Below are positions 10,523 to 20,901 of a stretch of 64,000 nt of DNA, piece by piece. Position 1 is the first letter of the stretch. Every line of letters starts with the position of its first letter. The notes beneath the pieces were generated by a model, which searched no databases, had not been told where the DNA came from, and saw only the letters and a list, made by a program, of their open reading frames with translations. The translations under genes were made by a program, and so were the position numbers. Origin of the DNA: Blastobasis lacticolella (Eukaryota > Arthropoda > Insecta > Lepidoptera > Blastobasidae); contig LR990054.1 in NCBI GenBank assembly GCA_905147135.1, positions 16,467,001 through 16,531,000 on the forward strand, read 5' to 3'.

Positions 10523-10632
10523 AGAATAAGAATAAAGACATTTATTGCCACAAGACACCACGACACGACAAAAATAATCAAAATATAAAAATAATAATAC
10601 AAAAATCCTTTTTTGTATTATTATTTTACTCC
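10523..10632 (-). mobile_element. Probable LINE or SINE A/T-rich terminus with hairpin
   Basis: On the minus strand GCAATAAATGTCTTTATTCT looks like a 3' end with a polyadenylation signal. Next to it AATAATAATACAAAAA and TTTTTTGTATTATTATT form an A/T hairpin. The family is unknown. Confidence 0.35.
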
Positions 10633-11356
10633 TGTAAACAAAAAAAAATACATTGTCCTACGTAGAACAGTAATATCGCGGCTGCCAGTGCAAAAGGGTC
10701 CCACTCAGCTTGTGCTGTGAACCGCGAGGCGTCTCACAGCGCTGGTTACTACCAACTGCTTGGCGCTAGTACTGAGTAGTAATACTAACACGTAAGTAGG
10801 TACTCCAGATAGCTTACTGGGAAAAAACAAGTCGCTCAGGATAAGGACCGATAGCGAATTCTTGTGTCGGACGCCAAGATCCACTTCGGGTCGCTGAGCC
10901 AACGTAGTACCTAAGTAGGTACAATGTTGAGGTGGAGCTAACAGCCTTGGAGAGTAGCTACTTGGTCATTTATAAGGCAAACTAGTACTAAGAACTATTA
11001 CTAGTAATAAGGTAGGTATTTGAGGTATGTTACTGAAAACTAGTTCTAATACAAATATTCAAGTGAAAATAAACCTTATCGCAACAACTTATTGAGTTAT
11101 TTTCGGTAATCGTCCAAGCCTATCGCATACCGAGTGCCGAACAAACAAAGCGTCCTAATCCAAAAACGCGGCAAACAGTTACATTAGAAACAAAACACGT
11201 TTGTTTCGGTGTGAAACCGTTGCGCTGCAGATACCCGATGGCCGGTGCTGTGGAACGAGGTAGGGCTGCCTCTGATTGATAGTCGAGCGATAGATTAGCT
11301 GGGAAAAGTGGTAGAATCCAGTGGTACGAAGACGAAAAGTAAATAAAAAAATGGCA

Positions 11357-11470
11357 ATTTTTTTTTTTTATTATTTTAAATGTTAGACAACAGACTAGCG
11401 GGTCACCTGATGGAAAGTAGTCACCGCTGCCTATGGACATCAGCAACAACAGGGGAGTTACCAATGCGTT
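11357..11470 (-). mobile_element. LINE-E 3' end, antisense
   Basis: Poly-T at 11357-11369 (poly-A on the minus strand), then GGGTCACCTGATGGAAAGTA and CTATGGACATCAGCAAC, the shared LINE-E tail. Coding sequence has been lost by 5' truncation. Confidence 0.75.
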
Positions 11471-13074
11471 AATTAGGCGAATTTGGTCATTCTATTAAAC
11501 CAGAGTTGGTATTAAAAACTATTTTTCGTCTGTTTAGCCTCCCAACTATACTGTTAGGTCCAAAATAGAACCGAAAAACACCTTATATTGCCCAGCAAGT
11601 ACTCGATGTTTCTCGATGTCTATTTATAGAAAGCGCTTGGTAGCAATGGAACGAACACCCCGCGTTTGAATTTGAACAATGAAACGAACGCGGGAGGCTA
11701 TTACCGAACCGCACGCACTGCCCGCCGCCATTACGCGATATCATTTGCATTTCGATACGTGAGCCGCTGCGGAGTGGCCCGTGCCGGCGAGGTGTTGGTG
11801 CATGCACGGTAGGGACATGCAAGTTTTTTTTTACACTATACTAAAAAGGCAAGCATTTGATCGTATTCGTCTGGTAAGTGACGATGCGGCCAAGGTTCGG
11901 ACATGTCAGTCGAAAGTCTATTCGCTTTGGACTTGAAGAAGTTCATATTGTACGTGTGTATTAATATTTTGTGCCGTTTGATGCATTCTACCTGAGACTC
12001 ACTTTACGCGGATGTATCCATAGATATTAATGCATTGTATATAAACATAGGCCTAGAAAGGGGGGGGGGGCACCCCAGAATGGGATTCTCACTGGCTGAC
12101 ATTGGCGATTGACTCGGCTTCATCGGCCACTTCAGGGGCCAGCCTCCTCCCCTGGAAAATAGCCCTAGATATGCTAATGTATATAAAGCAACGAAATCGA
12201 CTAAACATACAGGTTGTAGGAAGCCGAAAAATTCAAATGGTGTGGAATGATCGGTGGAGTTTCTTAAAGTTTGTAAAGAGATAGTAAAGTTTTTGAAGGT
12301 GAAGACTCAACGCCAAGCCTAAGCTTTACGGATAGAAAAAATATGATCTATTAAATTTTTCTTTCCCCATAATATCTCACATGCTGTTATCTTAAAATTA
12401 CATAGGTAAACCATTAGCGCCCAGGATTTCTTTTGATTTATTTAAGGAATACTGTGAAATATTTTACCAGCCGCATAGGAATAATTCTTCTTAAGGTTGT
12501 AATGCACTTATGCTATTATAACTGTATCTCCAGTAAAGATTTCCCCCAGGAGCCCGTACCGTACCCGCCTACACCGCTCGCTCCGCACGGAGGGTCAACT
12601 GACCGCCATACGACCCGAGATAACGTACAAAATACAAATTAAAAATTAAAATACTAACTAACGCTTGGCTTGCTTTGATTATACAAAGCTTTGTTGCTTA
12701 ATTTTGTAATGACAATGGCTGGTTACACACCGTGTGCACATGTATGGGCTTTTGTTGGAAACGTGTTTTTTTCTCACACGCACATACGCAAACTCTCTAT
12801 CTGATTGTTCAGAATCTTTATTTTTAATGTGCATTACTTTATAGTGACTTTACACAGGGAAAGCGAAACCCCAATTTCAGTATTTCTGTTCGCTAGTTCT
12901 ATGATAAGGATTCTGTTTTTCCAGAGTAGTAAAAGGGTAGGGTATTTTTTTATTTGAAAAGTGTGCTTTCCGAGGCCTTCTCAGTCCTAGTATCACTGCG
13001 ACCATTTCTGATCTATTGTGATCACCTCTGTCTTACAGTTAAGTGCTAATCCCTATAGCTTCTATGAACTGTAG
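11471..13074. other. Mostly featureless; G homopolymer at 12061-12070
   Basis: A run of at least ten G begins near 12060. A weak LINE-tail-like trace (GGCAAGCATTTGATCGTATT) lies near 11848. No coding region was recognised. Confidence 0.45.
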
Positions 13075-13330
13075 TCAGTTCTTAGTACTGATATCGTGCA
13101 CCTCATCGGGTAGTAGTTGGTGTTCACCCAGATGGATGCTACGTTTGCGCATCAGGGCCTCACATTTGCAGATCAGGTGGAGAGGCGTTTCATTCTCCTC
13201 CTTGACGAATCTACAGTACCTTGTTCTGCTGATCTTCAAGTTAACTTTGTACTTGTTAAGCCTAAAGGGACCAGTCAGTGCCCTTGTCAGGATACGCAAC
13301 TTATTCCTACTTAGTAGTAACAGTTCTTTG
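13075..13330 (-). pseudogene. LINE ORF2 RNase H-end fragment
   Basis: The minus-strand frame reads LSRNKLRILTRALTG, then PFRLNKYKVNLKIS, then YCRFVKEENETPLHLICKCE and ALMRKRSIHLGEH. The pattern (LTG-x-x-RLN, then C-R-F ... E-T-x-x-H-L-I-C-x-C) is the C-terminal end of the RNase H and zinc-knuckle region of I/R1/Jockey-group non-LTR retrotransposons. About 85 codons remain and the fragment is cut at both ends. One cysteine of the usual C-x2-C pair is replaced by valine (CRFV). It has no start of its own and is a fossil of the ORF that would mobilise SINEs. Confidence 0.8.
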
Positions 13331-13469
13331 GCATGCAGCCTATTATAGGCTTTGACTATACTGCCCTAGACTATGTTAGGTCCGGCTGGTTATTCCAGTG
13401 CTCTAATTATTGCTCTTTGCAGTTCACAGGGTCAGTTTTAAGGGTAGGGTAAGGAGTGATAGCTAATAA

Positions 13470-13536
13470 TTATGATTAAAGACCTCCTGAGTGATCCCTA
13501 GGTCGTGGATTCGATTACCACAGAACAGTTTTTTTT
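13470..13536 (+). mobile_element. Possible degraded tRNA-like SINE piece
   Basis: CCTAGGTCGTGGATTCGATT contains a B-box-like GGATTCGATTACC followed by a T run. No A box could be recognised. Confidence 0.3.
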
Positions 13537-14580
13537 TTCTATGTATTTGAGCAACATCTCCTCATCATACTTCTCAAATATAGTCGCTAGGACCTGTCCA
13601 TTGATTGCTCTGTGCTTCACGAGTCATGAAGATCGGTAAATTGTTACCAAAAAAGACAAGCTTTTTGGGAGAAATATCGCTTATCTCATATCTGCTTCGC
13701 CCTGTCCTGTTCCTGCAGTGACAATGCTCAGTTCAGATCTGATTGTAGTTATAATTCGTAGATATCAGTATTGTATGCTTTTCGCTTAGATTTATGCATC
13801 CTACGAGATACAGTAAAATATTTCCGTAGTTTCCCCCTAGAGACAGGTAGATAAAGATATTTGTTAAAGAGAAAAGCATCTCAATAGAAAGGCACCCCGT
13901 GCAAATAATACCGTAATATTTCACGACACGTCAACGGGAGATGAAATAAAATGTTGTTTATTACAAAGATTTACTGGGAAACGGGGGAAAAATATGAAAA
14001 TAATTCGCCAACTTCTGCGAAATTTGTCTCTGATGTTTGTTCCATTCTCCTATAAAACATTCGTACCTACCCACATAGGTGCCTTAAGTGCGTCTAATAT
14101 TAGAATTTTCTCGTTACAAATTATGTGAAAGCACGTACGCCGCGAAAACTGAGGAAAACATTACAATTTACATAATCAACAATGGGCATTCATTCACGAT
14201 TTAATTTACATAATAGAGCCTTTGACCCCACCCAAGATCCCTTAGTCCGTCCCCTTTCACAGTTGGCGACTAAAAACGTGTCGTACACGTTATGTCACCT
14301 TTCTCACATTTCTTGTTTACTCCAACGACGTAAGTATTAATGTTTCTGTTATTCTGTGTTTACATGTAACACGTACTTGCGGTGCGGTACCCGCCATTGG
14401 TGTTGGTGTTATGTACGTGGTGTAGCTATCGATGTTACGGTGAATTGTATTCAGCCAACATTAATTCATTTAGATATTATTTCTCATTCCCTTTTAATTT
14501 ATATAACCTTCTCTATACCTCTAGTCTTATACCTTATCTAGACTAAATTGTAAGTTTTACATGTGTACTCTGTTAGTATA
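13537..14580. other. No recognisable feature
   Basis: AT-rich DNA without repeats shared with the rest of the window. Confidence 0.45.
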
Positions 14581-14761
14581 TTAAGGGCCGATTTTTCAAT
14601 CCTCGAATAAAACATATCAGCCTGATAAGTTATTACGCGACTAAAATAAAATTGTATCGTTACTTCATAATTGTAAAGGATTATAGTTTGTTTTAATTTG
14701 GCAGTGTATTACTTTATCGGGCAAATAAACTTTATCTGAGGATTGAAAAATCGGCCCTTAA
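14581..14761. mobile_element. piggyBac-type MITE
   Basis: TTAA at 14581-14584 and 14758-14761 is the target duplication. The element between them (173 bp) has perfect 20-bp terminal inverted repeats GGGCCGATTTTTCAATCCTC (14585-14604) and the complement at 14738-14757, with further partial pairing (ATAAA) inside. TTAA duplications and G-C-rich starts are typical of the piggyBac superfamily. No transposase coding. Intact ends suggest it is fairly young. Confidence 0.92.
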
Positions 14762-14775
14762 TCAATAAATTTACT

Positions 14776-14983
14776 AGTGGACCGGGCGCGACTTCGTTCG
14801 CGTGGCGTCCTACCCCCACTTTACAACTACCTACCTTTTTTTCTTGCTTACAAACCTTCCTCTTGAAACAGTCTCTCTATTATTGAAAACCGCATTAAAA
14901 TCCGTTGCGTAGTTTAAAAGATCTAAGCGTACATAGATACATAGGGACAGACGGCGGGAAACGACTTTGTTTTTTACTATGTA
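14776..14983 (+). mobile_element. RTE-like repeat C
   Basis: Starts at GACCGGGCGCGACTTCGTTC, then CTTCCTCTTGAAACAGTCTC, CATTAAAATCCGTTGCGTAG, ACATAGATACATAGGGACAG and a terminal CGACTTTGTTTTTTACTATG. Five copies lie in the window (also 42.5, 43.5, 53.9 and 61.2 kb). This is probably the 3' end of an RTE-type LINE. The CGACTTCGTTCGCG start and CGACTTTGTTTT end are a loose repeat of each other. Confidence 0.75.
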
Positions 14984-15044
14984 TAGGTTTCTTACGTGAT
15001 AAATGAATTTACAGTGAATCCATGATCACAATACAGTAAATAGG

Positions 15045-15238
15045 TAGAGTACTACCGCGCCAGCTCTGCCTGGCATTGTCGAGCACGGTCCGGTCGTGGT
15101 TGGCGTGGGGTGGGTTTGCTGCGGCCATAAGGCGGTCAGCGTGTCACTGTGTGTTTCCTTCCTACTTTCCTACCCCCTCCTTTTTGACGATTGAAAGATA
15201 TATTTAATGTCCTAATCAATAAAGAAATTTTGTATTTT
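15045..15238 (+). mobile_element. LINE-I 3' end with AATAAA
   Basis: The block GTGTCACTGTGTGTTTCCTT, CCCCTCCTTTTTGACGATTG and TTTAATGTCCTAATCAATAA is shared with 58.16-58.26 kb and, inverted, 23.94-24.01 kb. It ends just after an AATAAA signal, which suits a LINE 3' UTR. The GC-rich preceding 90 bp may be the end of the coding part but no protein was recognised. Confidence 0.6.
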
Positions 15239-15390
15239 TGAATTTTGACATTAACGCCGGACCAACCGACCCACAAAGGACATTTTTCTTAAAGTGGCAA
15301 TGCACTTGTGATATTAGATTATACTTTTGTTAGATAGTTCCACAAGTCTATTCGGTTAAGTTTCATGAATTAGGTAGATCAGTGGTGGAG

Positions 15391-15745
15391 GAGGCGTCGG
15401 TGGCTGAGCGGTTAAGATATTCGACTCGTAAGCGAGAGGTACCGGGCTCGAATCCCGCTGCGGCCGTGTACCAATGACTCTTTCCTGAGCTATGTACATT
15501 AGTTGAATTATAACTGATGCTCATACGGTGAGAAAAAACATCGTGCTGAAACCTGCACATTCAGGCGACTGAATGTGTAACCATGAACCAATCTTGTCAG
15601 GTTTTCCTGGCAGCAAGGTCACGGAGGTCAGATGGCAGTCGCTCAACTGTAACAACCTGATCTGCCAAATCTTTGATCATAGGCGAAGCGGACCCCGGGC
15701 CCTCATGCGCGAGAGCACAACCGGGACATTTACACCAAAATTTCA
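15391..15745 (+). mobile_element. SINE-A, full-length reference copy
   Basis: A box in TGGCTGAGCGGTTAAG (15401-15416) and B box in GGCTCGAATCCCG (about 15446). The tRNA-like head (about 75 bp) contains CGACTCGTAAGCGAGAGGTA. The body has ATGACTCTTTCCTGAGCTAT, ACCTGCACATTCAGGCGACT, GGTCAGATGGCAGTCGCTCA and GAGAGCACAACCGGGACATT. About 350 bp in all. Transcription would be by RNA polymerase III from the internal boxes; mobilisation would need a LINE. Confidence 0.93.
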
Positions 15746-16462
15746 ATTTCAATGACAAGATGATTATTTTATAGGTACTGTTCTATTTCCACAAATCACT
15801 CGAAGCTGCCTTGAAATGTTATGAAGATTGTTATTTGAGCAATTTTTATTCGCAAGATATTCCAAGCATTCCACGACAGTAGAGAATTAGTTCTGTCAGT
15901 AGCACTCACAATATTTTAATAAAATGATTTGTTCGAATGTTTTTATGTTGACTTTGGTTTATTACGTCGATTTGTTACGACCTGTTTACTTTTATCTATT
16001 CCCAGCTCTTGATAAACTGGTGCAATTTCATTAGCGGCTGCACTTTTTATTTTGACAGCGATTCTTCAAAGTATACAGAGGATTTATTTGCGGGTAGAGT
16101 GAAAAAAAGTTTATTTTAACATCAAAGGTGGCTCGCGCAATTTTTATTCGAGTTTAATAGTCTCGGGTCTTCCATTACGATATCGGTTTCTGTCGGCAAG
16201 TGCGATGGTGGGTGGAGAGAGACTTATAGACTAGACTAAATGGAAAACCTAGGTACTCAAGCTGCGTTTGCAAACGAAAAACTTGTACAGTGATAATTTG
16301 TGTTAACCCATGAAGGGCCCATATGATTCCCCGTGCATACCTAGGTACATGCAAAAAAGTATAAACACTTTTTAATGAACTTTTGCATAGACGTGGAAAG
16401 TACCTATGTAGTACGATTGCGTATGGGAATGCCTCTATATAAACAAGACAAGCTTCGTCATT
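15746..16462. other. No recognisable feature
   Basis: AT-rich, no shared repeat and no credible reading frame. Confidence 0.45.
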
Positions 16463-16757
16463 TAGCTATACTATCACATCACATCACAGCCCGTAACAGT
16501 CCACTGCAGGACTTAGGGCCTCTCCCACGAAAGGGGCGGTTATTGCCATAATCTCCACGCTGGGCAGGCGGGTTGGAGATCGCAGTGTTTAAATATAACA
16601 ATGGAAAATGCTGCTGCCCATTTTCCTGACTACGGAGACTCTCGATTTGTTGCCTCGAAAACATGAGTCGCCTTGTACGACACCCATGAGTGTAAATGGT
16701 TGGTGCTATTCTACTCTGCCGGGCACCACACGGCCATGCCGTTCCTAGCTATACTAT
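16463..16757 (-). mobile_element. SINE-B with a perfect 12-bp target duplication
   Basis: TAGCTATACTAT at 16463-16474 is repeated exactly at 16746-16757; the element between (16475-16745) is a full antisense SINE-B. On the minus strand it starts near CATGGCCGTGTGGTGCCC and ends in a TGATGTGATGTG tail. The simple-repeat tail plus variable-length target duplication shows target-primed (LINE-type) integration. Confidence 0.92.
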
Positions 16758-17144
16758 ACCTAATCAATATTAATCAAGATGGATTTCTTCAAGGAGGCAC
16801 CTGTAGGTAGACATATCTTTTGAAGTATCCCAAGTTGTCTGTAGTGAGCTTCCTACGGAACATCAATGATTAATTACTTGGAAAAGTCTGTGATCGTGAG
16901 ATACCTACCTAATACATGCCACTTAGGTACTTTAATACTCACTTAGTAGTATCTCAACGTAATTTACTAATGGGAATGTGATATATTATACCTCATTTTA
17001 CCACCGAGCAGGATTTGAAGGCGTGAATTTGATAATTATTTTGATAATTACACCTACCTTGATAATTATCTTGATCGTAGAACGCGTATGCGAACGCGAT
17101 TAGCCACTTCTGCGCGCTACTTTTGTTATAGCTAGTGTCAAATT

Positions 17145-17745
17145 AGAAGAGACTTGGCGGGTCACGTGGTTCGACTTGCGCTTAGGGTTGCCAACTTTTT
17201 TTTGACCAAATATAGTATTTTCGGGTTTAGAAGCCATAAAAATATAGTAGGTAGGGAATTAATCAAAAAATATACAGTAGGTTATTTTAAATTAAATGTT
17301 CGTGTCTATATTTTCTCCTAAATGTATATTTTCTACTACATTGAGCTTCATAGCTGTTTTGTTTTATTTGACTTGAGTTTGTCGTCACGTCATACAAATG
17401 TCGAGGCTCAAGATCGTTCTGAAATATTCGATTTGCATCAGGAAAATTGTTCTTTTGAGGATCTTATAGATACGTTCCGTTTTGCGGTAAGTAGTAATGT
17501 TGTGCTAAATAAATATAGTTTAATATATTTTAATATTATATCCTAATATATTTTAATTTTTAATTTATAGTTTTAATATATATTTTATCCTAATATATTT
17601 TAATTTTTAATTTATAGTAGATAGACTCCTAATATAGTAGGATACTATATTATATAGTAGGGTTGGCAACCCTACTTGCGCTGTATACGATTACCTGCGC
17701 GAAATCCCCTCCACTGCCGTTTGACAAGTCTCTTCTTTCGTGACG
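17145..17745. mobile_element. Fold-back element F, copy 2, interrupted by hAT
   Basis: Ends AGAAGAGACTTG (17145-17156) and CAAGTCTCTTCT (17725-17736) match copy 1 at 2.38 kb, as does GGCGGGTCACGTGGTT and the following TGACGCGG. The interior is broken at 17183 by a hAT-type element. Its own interior is also about 35 bp longer than copy 1 (GTATACGATTACCTGCGCG). Confidence 0.8.
17183..17674. mobile_element. Non-autonomous hAT element with 8-bp target duplication
   Basis: Terminal inverted repeats TAGGGTTGCCAA (17183-17194) and TTGGCAACCCTA (17663-17674). CTTGCGCT is repeated on both sides (17175-17182 and 17675-17682). An 8-bp duplication with TAGGGTTGCC-type ends is diagnostic of the hAT superfamily. 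The interior is AT-rich with TAATATATTTTAATTTTTAA tandem blocks (about 17540-17620). A 75-codon frame at 17322-17546 starts with hydrophobic sequence and has no recognised transposase motif. Confidence 0.92.
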
Positions 17746-17995
17746 CGGGTAATAAATTTATTTTTAGGTATAACTGATACATATAGCGATCAGAATGGAC
17801 AGTTTTGAAGGTTTTGTGACAGACTGTGGTTATCCTACGTCATCGAGTACAAGAAAAAGTCAACTTTGTTGCGATAGTACACGTTTAGGAGACCCACCAA
17901 ATATTGGTATGCCCGTGATAGCTTCGAACTCTGCCACCGAGTTGATTTTTTTTATTTAAGGTTGCTTTTTGGCATCAAAGGTCATCAACATCAAT

Positions 17996-18155
17996 GTAAC
18001 ATAATATATGTATGAAGCCGTAAACTGGATGGAGTGCTAAACATTTTAAAACGATAGGTACAATTATTTCTGTCGCACGTGGAATTTTTGTACATATCGT
18101 TTTCATACATTTAGCACTCCATCCGGTTCAAAGCTTCATACATATATTATGTAAC
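17996..18155. mobile_element. Long-armed MITE / fold-back
   Basis: The left arm (ACATAATATATGTATGAAGC from 17999, then GGATGGAGTGCTAAA) is inverted at the right (TTTAGCACTCCATCC, then GCTTCATACATATATTATGT to 18152). The pairing continues inward (AAAACGATAGGTACAA against TTGTACATATCGTTTT), so almost the whole 155 bp can fold on itself. Confidence 0.88.
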
Positions 18156-18261
18156 ACCCTGTATAATTGTTTCATTTTCAAAAATTCGAGTGTACGTTTC
18201 CCTCCTGAGTTAAGCAGACTCACATTTTATTACATTAGACGAGACTTGCCTTTTCGATTCG

Positions 18262-18308
18262 TTTTCCCGACGTTTCGGTAGGGTTACACCCACCGTGGTC
18301 ACGAGAAG
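18262..18308 (-). ncRNA. Hammerhead-like motif, family HH-1 (candidate)
   Basis: On the minus strand: CTTCTC (stem I, 5' side), core GTGACCAC (18295-18302), stem II GGTGGGT...ACCCTACC (18277-18294), then GAAAC GTC (18269-18276) and GGGAAAAC (stem I, 3' side). Stem I pairs five bases including one G-T. The GAAAC GTC stretch is the usual 3' half of minimal hammerheads known from Penelope-like elements, with stem III of only A-U and C-G. The 5' core differs from CTGANGA: bases 3 and 8 are G and C instead of C and G, and one pyrimidine precedes stem II. Function is inferred, not shown. Confidence 0.5.
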
Positions 18309-18752
18309 ACTATCACAGCCTATCATCACATCATTAGGAAAACTACATTAAATTTTTCCAGCATTGCTATCACGCTAAACTACCAAAACAGAATCCGGCC
18401 AGTACCCAGCAACAGCGTTCCACGTTGCAACCGCCAGCTGTGCGTACTCGCCGTTAGAAAGTGGCGTCGCAACGCAATATGTGTCGATGCGTGCACGTTA
18501 TGAATAGAAATCGTTCACTTTAACACAACTTTCGTGCCGCCTCTAGACCCTGATTCTTTGTTAATGTTGGCGGCGTTGCTAGAACTAAGGGTAGAGGGCG
18601 TGGTCGATGAAAATTGCGTGTGTAACAAGTTTTGTCACTAAAATTTTCAAACTACAAATGTGGCATACACGATTCAAAATATTTATTTGTAAGAGATAGG
18701 TATTACAAGCGTATGATCCGCCTGATGGTTGGCAGTTACAATTTGCAATATC

Positions 18753-18845
18753 GAGCGTCGATGGCCTAATAGTTGAGGGGCCGACTCGTACCCCGAGGTT
18801 CCGAGTTTGAACCCCAACGCCGCCATACCAACCACCAATGACACT
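18753..18845 (+). mobile_element. SINE-A variant head (subfamily A2)
   Basis: GAGCGTCGATGGCCTAATAG, CCGAGTTTGAACCCCAACGC and GCCGCCATACCAACC. Same layout as SINE-A but the A box region has CCTRAT and the anticodon-loop region CGTACCCCGAGG. A sister copy lies at 22.5 kb. Confidence 0.7.
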
Positions 18846-18854
18846 TCTTTTCAA

Positions 18855-18926
18855 AATGGAGTTCTCCATGAAGGGTGTAAAAGGTTACAGGGTCTGGTGA
18901 TACACTTGGTATTGCAAACGTCCGTG
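18855..18926 (+). mobile_element. LINE-E 3' fragment
   Basis: ATGGAGTTCTCCATGAAGGG and GGTATTGCAAACGTCC match the LINE-E end at 38.2-38.3 kb (ATGGAGTTCTTCAAGAAAGG; GGTATTGCAAACGTCC). It is cut short by the antisense SINE-A that follows at 18929. Confidence 0.7.
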
Positions 18927-18928
18927 GT

Positions 18929-19278
18929 CATCTTGGCGTTAATATTCCGGGTGTACTCTCGGGCACGAGCACCCTGGGTTCGCTTTGACCATGATCCAGG
19001 ATTTGGCAGATCAGGTAATTACAGTGGGCGACTGCCATCTGACCTCCATGACCCTGCTACCAGGAGAACCTGACCAGGTTGGAACATGGTTACACATTCA
19101 TTGACCTGAATGTGCAGGTTTCATCAGGGTTTTTTCTCTCGCCGTTAGAGCATCGTTAGCATTCAACTAATGTACATAACTCACAAAAGAGCCATTGGTA
19201 CATGGCCGCTGTGGGATTCAAACCCGATACCTCTCGCTTACGAGTCGGATACCTTACCCACTCGGCCACCGACGCTCC
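18929..19278 (-). mobile_element. SINE-A, full-length antisense copy
   Basis: CATCTTGGCGTTAATATTCC begins the complement of the tail and GGGATTCAAACCCGATACCT and CCACTCGGCCACCGACGCTC complete the head, giving a B box GGTTTGAATCCC and A box TGGCCGAGTGGG. About 350 bp. The plus-strand frame that overlaps its end at 19195-19470 is an accident of the antisense tRNA-like sequence. Confidence 0.92.
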
Positions 19279-20012
19279 ACGCGTGTGAGTAAATACGAAG
19301 CCAAAACTATTATTATATATACTGTGGATTATTTACCACCTTCCTCTGTACCAACTTATGATGGTAACATCCAGCATCCTGATGGTATTCGGCCATCAAG
19401 ACGTTTCGCATTCGCCGAGGCCCACTGCGGGCCCATCGCGGTCGCACGTGCCCGCAACAATGTCAGCTAATGGGGGCAGAGGCGGACTCAGGTGGGTTAG
19501 GCCATAGACCCCCCACAGGAGCCATGAAGGAATTAAGAGAAAGTTAGTAGACAAAGCTGTGACAAGCTGCTCTGTCTGGGGGAGCTGGAATTTGCCAGAA
19601 TAAATATAAAAACAGGGATATGAAAGAGGGAGATTAAATTCGCAGTAAAAAATATCAATTTAAACATATGCCCTAAAAATGATGGCTAGATTTAATCTAG
19701 CTAGACAACTATGCTTCTTTTTTTGTTTTTGTCGTATCTGTTTTAATGTTCACGTCATCTGTCAATGTTGCCTGAAGCTATATCTATTACTGTAAACGTT
19801 GAGATACTCATCGAATATGAATATAATTCGACAAATATCAAAGGATCACTTATTATCTAGGTCTACCTTACAGTAACGTACGAAGCATACTGACGGCGTT
19901 CAAGGAACATACCTGAAATTAAACAAAGAACCTATTAGATAATTTGTTAAGCAGCATTGTTAATCGTCTTTTAATAAAATACCGTTATAGTTTTATCAGT
20001 ATTACCCTTTCC

Positions 20013-20154
20013 CTACACATATTATCAGATTTATAACCACGGTTACTATTGTTTTTACCTAGATATGTCGACTAGTGCCCATGACGCATGCAACTGCGTC
20101 GAAATATCGAGGTAAAACCGCTAACCGTGGTAACAAACCTGATAATATGTGTAG
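20013..20154. mobile_element. Palindromic element with ribozyme-like core (HH-3 family), copy 1
   Basis: Ends CTACACATATTATC (20013) and GATAATATGTGTAG (20154) are inverted; so are AACCACGGTTA and TAACCGTGG, and TTTTTACCTAGATATGTCGA against the complement GTCGAAATATCGAGGTAAAA. The left arm is thus a partial inverted copy of the right arm including part of the ribozyme-like core. The sister element is at 46.7 kb. No coding. Confidence 0.85.
20075..20111 (+). ncRNA. Hammerhead-like motif, HH-3 copy 1 (core damaged)
   Basis: Core GTGCCCAT (20075-20082; consensus GTGACCAT, so A6 is lost), stem II GACGCA/TGCGTC (20083-20088 and 20095-20100, perfectly paired) around loop TGCAAC, then GAAATATC (20101-20108) and GAG. 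The stem I partner is CTA here, which no longer pairs well with GAG. Probably inactive if the motif was ever a ribozyme. Confidence 0.45.
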
Positions 20155-20191
20155 TTTAAAGTGTAGTGTAGTGTATATAAGTAGTTGACCA

Positions 20192-20410
20192 GTTATCTAA
20201 CACCCATAACACAAGCTTTGCTTACTTTGGGGCTAGATGGCGCTGTGTGGATTGGTCCCATACATACATAAAGCTCACGTCTGTGTCCCACAGGTGGGGT
20301 AGGCAGAGACTATGGACCGCCACTTTGCTCTGTCCTGACACAACTCCCTGGACTCGCATATATCCACAACTCTAATCATACGACTCCTTTGATTCTTACC
20401 ACTTCGGACC
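20192..20410 (+). mobile_element. RTE/SINE 3' repeat (ATCTAACACCCATAACACAA... then CATACATACATAAA...)
   Basis: CAGTTATCTAACACCCATAA, GGCTAGATGGCGCTGTGTG match the end of the tRNA-Gly-like SINE at 48.05-48.15 kb. It is followed by CATACATACATAAAGCTCAC and CAGGTGGGGTAGGCAGAGAC, which I know as the start of another common lepidopteran repeat. The boundary between them is not resolved. Confidence 0.55.
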
Positions 20411-20789
20411 CCAGCATATTATATATAATGAGTGAATAACCACAAAAGTCTTATAACCTATAGTATTACCCTTACAACGTATCTGTCCAAGCAATAACAC
20501 GACGGCTTAACAGCGTGACGGAGCATGATAAGTAGAGACGTTTAACACGTGCTCCGCGATCGTGACAAACGCAACTCTTGACGGGACACCTTCGTTATGG
20601 GTTTAGTAAATAATATCGGTTATGATCGCGTAAATATATGCACCACATGCAATATGGACAGCGATTTAGTTTAAGAAAATGGCTGAGTCTCGTTAGCGAA
20701 AGGTAAACGGTTAAGGCTAAGAGACAAAGAACAGGTGCCTTAATCTATTTAAAAATTCAATTCTTTAATATGATCAAATAACCGCTTTA

Positions 20790-20901
20790 GGAGCGTCGAT
20801 GGATGAGTGGTTAAGTAACCGACTCTTAAGCGAGAGGTATCGAGTTCGAATCCCACTGCGGCCTACGTGGCCGCCAAATACTCTTTTCTGAGTAATGTAC
20901 G
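20790..20901 (+). mobile_element. SINE-A head fragment
   Basis: GGAGCGTCGATGGATGAGTG and GAGTTCGAATCCCACTGCGG carry A- and B-box sequences. Truncated soon after CTCTTTTCTGAGTAATGTAC. Confidence 0.85.
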
